Below are positions 6,843-11,644 of a stretch of 11,644 nt of DNA, one piece after another. The stretch's first letter is position 1, and each line of letters starts with the position of its first letter. The notes beneath the pieces are model-generated. The model was not told where the DNA came from. It made no database searches and saw nothing but the letters and a program-made list of their open reading frames with translations. Source of the DNA: JBCDBH01 sp039184055. GTDB taxonomy: Bacteria > Acidobacteriota > Thermoanaerobaculia > Multivoradales > J023. Made by a program: the position numbers and the translations under genes. The stretch is from NCBI GenBank assembly GCA_039184055.1, contig JBCDBH010000182.1, positions 1 through 11,644 on the forward strand, given 5' to 3'.

Positions 6843-7837
6843 CCGACGTGGTCTATGTCGAAGACGAGGTTCGTGATCATCCACGGACCCGACAGATCCT
6901 CGATCGGCTGCCCCATGCGGACGTCGTGGCGTGTGGTCGCTGGGGCGAGGTCTTCAATCGACGCAATCAGGATTTTCGGCTACAGAAGCGACGACCCGCG
7001 TTGATCCTGGCGGCCAAGCACGGTGAGTGGGTCTTGCCGACCCCGGTCAGCTACGGCATCGGCGGTCGCCGCAACGTCTACTTTTCGCACATGCTCAACT
7101 GCCCCTACGATTGCCGCTATTGCTTTCTCCAGGGCATGTTCCGCTCGGCGCACCATGTCGTTTTCGTCAACATCGACGATCTCTTCGCCGCCATCGACGC
7201 GACCCTCGCTGAGCACGCCGACGACGAGGTCTATTTCTTCTCCGGCTACGACTGTGATTCGCTCGCCTTCGATCGGGTGACCGGCTTTCTCGATACGGCT
7301 TTGCCGTTCTTCCGTGATCGCCCACGCGCCTGGCTCGAGATCCGAACCAAGAGCACCCAGACGCGCGCGTTGCTCGACAGCGAGCCGTTCGCCAACGCCG
7401 TAGTCGCCTACAGCTTTACCCCCGACGCCACGGCCCGCGCCCTCGAGCATCGCGTGCCGTCGGTGGCCCGGCGCATCGACGCGCTCGCCACCCTAGCCAA
7501 GCACGGCTGGGCGGTGGGCATGCGCTTCGATCCGCTGATCTACACCGACGACTACGCGACACGCTACCGCGAGCTCTTCGAAGCCGTCTTCGCCTCGGTG
7601 CCCGACGACCGTGTTCACTCGGTGAGCCTCGGCCCCTTTCGGCTCCCCACCGGCTTCGCCCGCACCGTCGAAAAGCTCTATCCCGACGAGCCGCTCTTCG
7701 CCGGTCCTCTGGAAAAACGGGGCGACATGGTGTCGTATCGACGCGATCTCGAAGAAGAGATGGTGACCACCGTCACCGCCATGCTCGGAGAGTACGCCGA
7801 TCCGTCACGCTTCTTCCCGTGTGAATTGGATGACTGA
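6839..7837 (+). CDS. Spore photoproduct lyase family radical SAM protein
   Basis: Spore photoproduct lyase reverses the thymine dimer called spore photoproduct using a 4Fe-4S cluster and S-adenosylmethionine. The 332-residue product has the cluster motif CPYDCRYC (C88, C92, C95) followed by FLQGMFRS, which together with GEVFNRRNQDFRLQKRRPAL (36-55) and NVYFSHMLNC is the pattern of SPL homologues in non-spore-forming bacteria. C139 (SGYDCDSLAF) lies 44 residues after C95, close to the place of the Bacillus hydrogen-donor cysteine. The residue before C95 is Tyr but the one after it is Phe, where Bacillus has Tyr. Its length matches the family (about 340). The ATG at 6839 has GGAG at 6828-6831, 7 bases upstream, and overlaps the nucleosidase stop; a longer upstream reading is disfavoured because it would lie inside that gene. 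It probably acts on DNA photoproducts, though no sporulation gene is visible here. Confidence 0.92.
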   Translation: MTDVVYVEDEVRDHPRTRQILDRLPHADVVACGRWGEVFNRRNQDFRLQKRRPALILAAKHGEWVLPTPVSYGIGGRRNVYFSHMLNCPYDCRYCFLQGMFRSAHHVVFVNIDDLFAAIDATLAEHADDEVYFFSGYDCDSLAFDRVTGFLDTALPFFRDRPRAWLEIRTKSTQTRALLDSEPFANAVVAYSFTPDATARALEHRVPSVARRIDALATLAKHGWAVGMRFDPLIYTDDYATRYRELFEAVFASVPDDRVHSVSLGPFRLPTGFARTVEKLYPDEPLFAGPLEKRGDMVSYRRDLEEEMVTTVTAMLGEYADPSRFFPCELDD

Positions 7838-8537
7838 GACGTTCAGTCGAAGAGCCCTCGTGACCGGAGCGAGCTCCGGGATCGGTCTCGCCGTTGTTCG
7901 GAAGCTGCTCGCCGAAGGCTGGAAGGTCGTCGGCGTGAGTCGACGTCCAGCGCCCGTCGAGCACGAGCGCTTCGATTGGTGGCGATTCGATCTCGCCGAT
8001 CTCGACAGCCTGCCGACCAAGCTCGGCGCGCTCCTCGACGCGCATCCCGACCTCGACGCCGCCGTGCTTGCCGCCGGCGCCGGTCGGTTCGGCTCGCTCG
8101 AGACCTTCTCGCCACGGCAGATGCGGGAGCTCGTCGACCTCGATTTGCTCAGCCCCATGCTCGTCGCACGGACGTTGCTTCCCGGGTGGAAGAAAAAGAA
8201 ACGCGGCGACCTCGTTTTCATCGGTTCCGAAGCCGCCTTGGCCGGCAAACGCCAAGGCACCGTCTACTGCGCCGCCAAAGCGGGTTTGCGGGGTTTTGCC
8301 CAGGCGCTACGCGACGAATGCGGCAAAAGCGGCATCCGCGTCGCCGTGCTCCAGCCCGGCATGGTGGGCACGCCCTTCTTCGACGACCTCGACTTCCAGC
8401 CCGGCGACGCACCCGAGCACGCCATCGAGCCCGAGACCGTCGCCGACGCCGTCGCGTGGACGCTCGCGTCGCCACCCGAAACGGTGATCGACGAGATCGT
8501 CTTATCGCCGCGGGTGAAGGTCGTGCAGAAGAGTTGA
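7830..8537 (+). CDS. Short-chain dehydrogenase/reductase (SDR), classical type
   Basis: The 235-residue product is an NAD(P)-dependent oxidoreductase with a single Rossmann domain. It has the cofactor loop TGASSGIG (12-19), a basic SRR after the second strand (37-39) that suggests NADP(H), and the catalytic S133 (IGSEAA), Y146 and K150 (YCAAK). The spacing is classical: 13 residues from Ser to Tyr and 28 from position 105 to Ser. At 105, where classical SDRs carry the structural and catalytic Asn, this protein has Asp (VDLDLL). The usual NNAG is AAGAG. The substrate cannot be told. The ATG at 7830 lies inside the end of the SPL gene (8-base overlap, different frame); an in-frame GTG at 7821 is possible but less likely. 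It ends the six-gene block and is followed by a long hairpin. The overlap suggests it is made together with SPL. Confidence 0.9.
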   Translation: MTETFSRRALVTGASSGIGLAVVRKLLAEGWKVVGVSRRPAPVEHERFDWWRFDLADLDSLPTKLGALLDAHPDLDAAVLAAGAGRFGSLETFSPRQMRELVDLDLLSPMLVARTLLPGWKKKKRGDLVFIGSEAALAGKRQGTVYCAAKAGLRGFAQALRDECGKSGIRVAVLQPGMVGTPFFDDLDFQPGDAPEHAIEPETVADAVAWTLASPPETVIDEIVLSPRVKVVQKS

Positions 8538-8548
8538 TCTGTCGGCAG

Positions 8549-8581
8549 CCTACGAGCGGCGCCTGGGACGCCGCTCGTAGG
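8549..8581. terminator. Long hairpin between convergent genes, likely bidirectional terminator
   Basis: CCTACGAGCGGCG (8549-8561) and CGCCGCTCGTAGG (8569-8581) form a perfect 13-bp stem with a 7-base loop. It starts 11 bases after the SDR stop and ends 6 bases before the stop of the beta-propeller gene on the other strand. Neither side has a T-run, so it may act as a U-less terminator, a transcript 3'-end stabiliser, or a block to convergent transcription. Confidence 0.6.
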
Positions 8582-8587
8582 GTTGGA

Positions 8588-9712
8588 TCAGCGAATGGTG
8601 GGGTTGGCGTACTCCACTTGCGTATCGGCCGCGCCCTGGCCGAAGAGCGAGTAGTAATCGTCGTCTTCGTCGATCGGCGTCGCCGCCGGTACGGGCAGGA
8701 AGATCTGTGCCACCGCCGAGGTGGAGAGCTCGGTGACGAAGAGTTGATCACCCAACACCAGCACCCGGTGCAGCTTGCTCAGCTGGGTGGGGAAGGTGTA
8801 GGTGGTTTGGGTGTCGATGGCGCTGTAGTCCGCGTCGAGGGTAACGGTGATGACACCGTCGAAGCTCGCCGAATCGGCGATGGTGGACGCGACGAGGTGG
8901 AGACGCGGCAGGTTGGTCTGGTTGACCTCGAAGGCGAGGTGGAGCAGACCGGCGGTCGAGCCTTGGTCGGTGGTGAGGTGGAAGTAGTTGAACTCACCAT
9001 CGGCGTCGATCTTGACGAAGGTGCCCTGAGCGCCACCTTGGGGGCCGGCGAGGGTGAACCAGACGTTGCCGTCGGGCCCGGCGATCAGTCCGACCGGGGT
9101 CGCGCCCTCTTCCTCGGGAACGTCGATTTCACGCTGGAAGCCGAGGGCGGTATCGATTTCGAGGATTTTGCTCGACTGATCCTGGCTGACGTAGACCCGA
9201 TTGTTGGTCGGATGGCGGGCGACGAAGATCGGCTTGCGCGCCGCCTTGTAGAGGGTGTACTCGCTCGGGTTGTTGAAGTTGATGTGGAGCACGTGGGCGC
9301 TGTCTTTGAGGGTCACCCACAAATACTCACCTTCCTCGATGACCACGTGCGGACCACGACCGGGGAAGGGCACGTCGATCGTCCGAACGATTTCCGGAGC
9401 GGCGTTGACCGAGCCGCTGTTAGGGTTGATCAATAGCAGTTTGGACGTGAATTGCAGGGTGGCCCAGACCATGCCGGGAAAGACCTCGGAGGCCCGCAGA
9501 CCGTGCAGACCGTCTTTCTCCGAGCCGATGGTGAAGGACGCGGCGGCGTTGATCAGACCGGTTTGCGGGTCGCGCGCCATCTTGACCAGCTTGCTGTCGC
9601 TTTGCTGCGACACCACGATCAACGAGCCGTTGACGCTGACCAGCTCGTGGGTTTGTACCGCACCGGGGAGCGGGTACTCGACGATCGTCTTGGGGAAGAC
9701 AAGTGTTGCCAT
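8588..9712 (-). CDS. Vgb/NHL-like beta-propeller protein (virginiamycin B lyase-type family)
   Basis: The ATG at 9712 is supported by AGAGGTG upstream on the minus strand (GAGGT at 9721-9725, 8 bases away) and gives 374 residues. The protein is built of repeats of roughly 40-50 residues that each end in a short strand pair of the form W/YVT or WFT, for example GMVWATLQFTSKLLLINP (80-97), EYLWVTLKDSAHVLHIN (129-145), NRVYVSQDQSSKILEID (171-187), GPDGNVWFTLAG (212-223) and DQLFVTELSTSAVAQI (322-337). The GPDGNVWFT form is typical of the streptogramin lyase-like propellers. There is no signal peptide, so it is probably cytoplasmic. An acidic tail (DEDDDYY, 348-354) follows the last blade. The true Vgb activity cannot be claimed: most proteins of this fold are not resistance enzymes. 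It converges on the SDR gene across a long hairpin, and is probably transcribed alone. Confidence 0.8.
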   Translation of the reverse strand: MATLVFPKTIVEYPLPGAVQTHELVSVNGSLIVVSQQSDSKLVKMARDPQTGLINAAASFTIGSEKDGLHGLRASEVFPGMVWATLQFTSKLLLINPNSGSVNAAPEIVRTIDVPFPGRGPHVVIEEGEYLWVTLKDSAHVLHINFNNPSEYTLYKAARKPIFVARHPTNNRVYVSQDQSSKILEIDTALGFQREIDVPEEEGATPVGLIAGPDGNVWFTLAGPQGGAQGTFVKIDADGEFNYFHLTTDQGSTAGLLHLAFEVNQTNLPRLHLVASTIADSASFDGVITVTLDADYSAIDTQTTYTFPTQLSKLHRVLVLGDQLFVTELSTSAVAQIFLPVPAATPIDEDDDYYSLFGQGAADTQVEYANPTIR

Positions 9713-10036
9713 GATTGTGCACCTCTTGGTGTGTCTTGCCGGCGAAATGCTGCTCCGGGTGATCGCCCAGATCGACAAGTAGCCACATGTCTCACCAGCC
9801 CGCCTGCTGCGGCGGCGAAAACGCACGCAATCTCTGGGCGTGCTCGCTCTTCGCTCCCTCGACGTACCTTGGGGTACGCCTCCGGTCGCTCATCCCTGTG
9901 CTGCCCAGATCTCACGCACGCTTCCGCACCTCGCTACGGCGTTTGGTGTGACACGCGGCTTAGACACACTCTCTGCTTCGCCCGTCTGGGTCAAAGAGAT
10001 GCATGTAGATCGAATTCTTTATGGGAGGTTGGTTGG
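9713..10036. other. Non-coding spacer with a small palindrome and repeat-like sequence
   Basis: No convincing gene lies here. The short open frame at 9840-10040 on the plus strand has no ribosome binding site and no protein-like composition. CGTACC-TTGG-GGTACG at 9863-9878 forms a 6-bp hairpin inside a C/T-rich stretch (about 9840-9945) that resembles dispersed intergenic repeats of high-GC bacteria, but no second copy exists in this window. TCTGGGC near 9832 recurs inverted as GCCCAGA near 9903. A lower-GC patch occupies 9990-10030. The propeller gene's ribosome binding site is at 9719-9725. I see no strong promoter for that gene. Confidence 0.5.
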
Positions 10037-11644
10037 CTAGCGCGACGGCAGACCGGGGCCGAGTCGCTGGTGCTCGATCCTTCGCGCCACGCGATGCATG
10101 TGGTCGGCGATTTGGCGACCGATGGTGGCGTAGCTCAGCTCACGGTCGATGTCGGCGCGGGCGTGGCTCGCCAGGCGTTGGGCCTGGTCGCGATCATCGT
10201 GGATTTGGCGGAGGCGGCGCGCCGCGAGGTCGATGTCGGGGTCGGCCCAGCGGGCACCGGCGGGGTAGGGGCCTTCGTCTTCTTCGAGGGTGATGAGCTC
10301 GTAGGCGATGGGATAGCCGTTGGCGGCGTTGAAGAAGTCGGTGACGCCACCGTATTGGGTGGCGACGACGGGTTTGCCGGCCGCCATGGCTTCGGCGACG
10401 GTGAGCCCGAAGCCTTCGGACCGGTGGAGGGAGAGGTAGACGTCGGAGCAGCGGATCAGGCCGTCGATTTCGGCGCGGTCCATGTAGCGGTCGATGAGCC
10501 GTACGTTGACGTCGGCTCCCTCTCGGTCGAGCGCTTCACGGGCTTCGGGGGCGAAGTCGGCGTGGGCCGATTTGAGCACCAGGAGGACGTCGTCACGCCC
10601 TGCGAATGCCTGCCTAAAGGCCTGCACTGCGGCGAGCGGGTTTTTGCGCGCGCCGTAGCTGAGGAAGTTGAACAGGAAGAGCACGACGAAGACATCGTCG
10701 TCGAGGTCGAAATCGGCGCGGGTAAAGCGCTCGCTGCCCGCCGCCAGGGTGACCGGGATGGGCATGCGTCGCATCGGAATCGGCGCCACGGCGCTCATCG
10801 CGTCGAGGCAGAAGGTGCTCGCCGTCCAGACTTCGTGGAGGTGGTCGAAGGCGCCCCAGAAACGCTCGGGAAAGAGCTCGAGCTCCCACAGCCAATAACC
10901 GATCGTCCAGCGGTCGGCGAAGGCCTCGGCACCGAGATGCTCGCGGACGGCGGCGACCTGATCGGCGTTGACTACGAGGAGATTGATGTCGTAAGGCAGG
11001 CTCTCGTCGTCTTCGGGGTCGGCGGTGGTGTCGGCGGCCTGGAGCGAGCCGGTGACGCTGGTGTCGTCGCGTCGCGCCAAGACGTTGAGATCGAGGTCGT
11101 AGCTGGCGACGGGCACGTCGGTGGTTTCGAGCGCGCGAACCAGTGCCCGGGCAGCCTGTCCCATACCCGTTTCGGCACGCAGGTAGCCGATGACGTTGAC
11201 CCCGAAGCGGTCGATCGTGGTCGGGGTGACCGGTCGTACGCTGGGCGAGGCGACCGCGACGGGAGCGTCGTCACCCTTGGTGGCGCGACGGATGGCGGCG
11301 GTGCGGCGATGCCCGAGCAGGCGCTTGGCGAGCTCGCGAGCACGCAAACCGAGCTTGCCGTTCCACAGACGCTTGGCGCGGTTGATCAGCCGTCGCCGGA
11401 TGCCCTTGAGGGTGAAGAGATCAGCTCGGGACGGGCGCGCCAAGGTGGCGAGAAAGGCGTCGTCGAGCGTGAATTCATGGCGACCGTAGTCGAGCGCCCA
11501 GGCCGAGAAGTCGCTCAGATCGTCACCGGCGGGATCGGGAAAGATCCGCTGGAGATCGGGTCGCTGGCGCCACAGGTGCTGGAGAAGACGGGTCAGATGC
11601 GGGCGACGTTTCGAGCGCTTGGGGGATTCGTTGAGCCAGGCGGC
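10037..11644 (-). CDS. GT4-type glycosyltransferase, C-terminal part (runs off the right edge)
   Basis: The frame stays open from the stop at 10037 to the window's edge, 535 residues. A TTG at 11443 could be mistaken for a start, but the 67 codons before it are open and protein-like (for example WRQRPDLQRIFPDP, a segment I recall from larger glycosyltransferases), so the true start lies beyond 11644. The N-terminal Rossmann domain begins with GYLRAETGMGQAAR (11147-11188), a form found in group 1 glycosyltransferases. The second domain has FLFNFLSYGARKNPL and the nucleotide-sugar site EGFGLTVAE with the E-x7-E pair (10391-10417), followed by AMAAGKPVVATQYGGVTDFF. Such enzymes transfer a sugar from an activated donor to polysaccharide, lipopolysaccharide or protein; donor and acceptor are unknown. 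A basic Arg/Lys-rich stretch (about 11260-11415) joins the N-terminal segment to the catalytic part. No terminator is evident after the stop. Confidence 0.88.
   Translation of the reverse strand, partial: AAWLNESPKRSKRRPHLTRLLQHLWRQRPDLQRIFPDPAGDDLSDFSAWALDYGRHEFTLDDAFLATLARPSRADLFTLKGIRRRLINRAKRLWNGKLGLRARELAKRLLGHRRTAAIRRATKGDDAPVAVASPSVRPVTPTTIDRFGVNVIGYLRAETGMGQAARALVRALETTDVPVASYDLDLNVLARRDDTSVTGSLQAADTTADPEDDESLPYDINLLVVNADQVAAVREHLGAEAFADRWTIGYWLWELELFPERFWGAFDHLHEVWTASTFCLDAMSAVAPIPMRRMPIPVTLAAGSERFTRADFDLDDDVFVVLFLFNFLSYGARKNPLAAVQAFRQAFAGRDDVLLVLKSAHADFAPEAREALDREGADVNVRLIDRYMDRAEIDGLIRCSDVYLSLHRSEGFGLTVAEAMAAGKPVVATQYGGVTDFFNAANGYPIAYELITLEEDEGPYPAGARWADPDIDLAARRLRQIHDDRDQAQRLASHARADIDRELSYATIGRQIADHMHRVARRIEHQRLGPGLPSR

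Noticed and set aside
7976..9436. 486-codon open frame on the plus strand across the SDR end and the beta-propeller gene
   Set aside because: It is out of frame with the SDR and antisense to the propeller gene, passes through the hairpin, and its Arg-rich first half is typical of a shadow frame.
9840..10040. 66-codon plus-strand open frame in the spacer
   Set aside because: No ribosome binding site, no similarity to neighbours' codon use, and it spans repeat-like sequence.
1..11644. CRISPR arrays, tRNA or rRNA genes, insertion sequences, phage or defence genes
   Set aside because: No regular direct repeats, no tRNA-like cloverleaf, no transposase or integrase motif, and no known defence protein were seen on either strand.

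Overview
The window looks like chromosomal DNA from a high-GC, probably Gram-negative-type bacterium. The coding DNA strongly prefers CTC/CTG, GAG, CGC and TCG codons and most genes are closely packed. The genes point to a free-living organism with direct Asn-tRNA charging (an asparaginyl-tRNA synthetase), a MutL that keeps its endonuclease motif, and a proteobacterial-style spore photoproduct lyase homologue. No gene fixes the phylum; Acidobacteriota or a myxobacterial/deltaproteobacterial relative are guesses.

Layout. Positions 1-1027 (minus) hold the 5' part of an exported TPR-repeat protein that runs off the left edge; its DNA is visibly poorer in G+C than the rest. Divergent from it, 1228-1683 encodes a small exported six-cysteine protein of unknown function, with a strong ribosome binding site and a clear intrinsic terminator (1718-1745). 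From 1796 to 8537 six plus-strand genes form one closely spaced block: mutL, rnc (RNase III), asnS, an MTA/SAH-nucleosidase-like nucleoside phosphorylase, a radical-SAM spore-photoproduct-lyase (SPL) family protein, and a short-chain dehydrogenase (SDR). A long hairpin at 8549-8581 separates this block from a convergent minus-strand gene for a Vgb/NHL-type beta-propeller (8588-9712). After about 320 bases of non-coding DNA, a GT4-type glycosyltransferase (10037-11644, minus) runs off the right edge.

How the genes may work together. mutL and rnc (16 bases apart) and asnS (62 bases further, with a plausible promoter of its own inside the rnc tail) are housekeeping. The last three genes overlap by 4 and 8 bases and look like a translationally coupled module: nucleosidase, SPL, SDR. 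Radical-SAM chemistry can release 5'-deoxyadenosine, and MTA/SAH nucleosidases are known to cleave it, so the nucleosidase may clear an inhibitory by-product of the SPL enzyme. The SPL keeps the three cluster cysteines and a candidate hydrogen-donor cysteine but has Phe where the Bacillus enzyme has one of its two Tyr. The SDR keeps Ser-Tyr-Lys but has Asp at the usual catalytic Asn position. This module is the most interesting part of the window. I saw no mobile element, CRISPR array, tRNA or rRNA.
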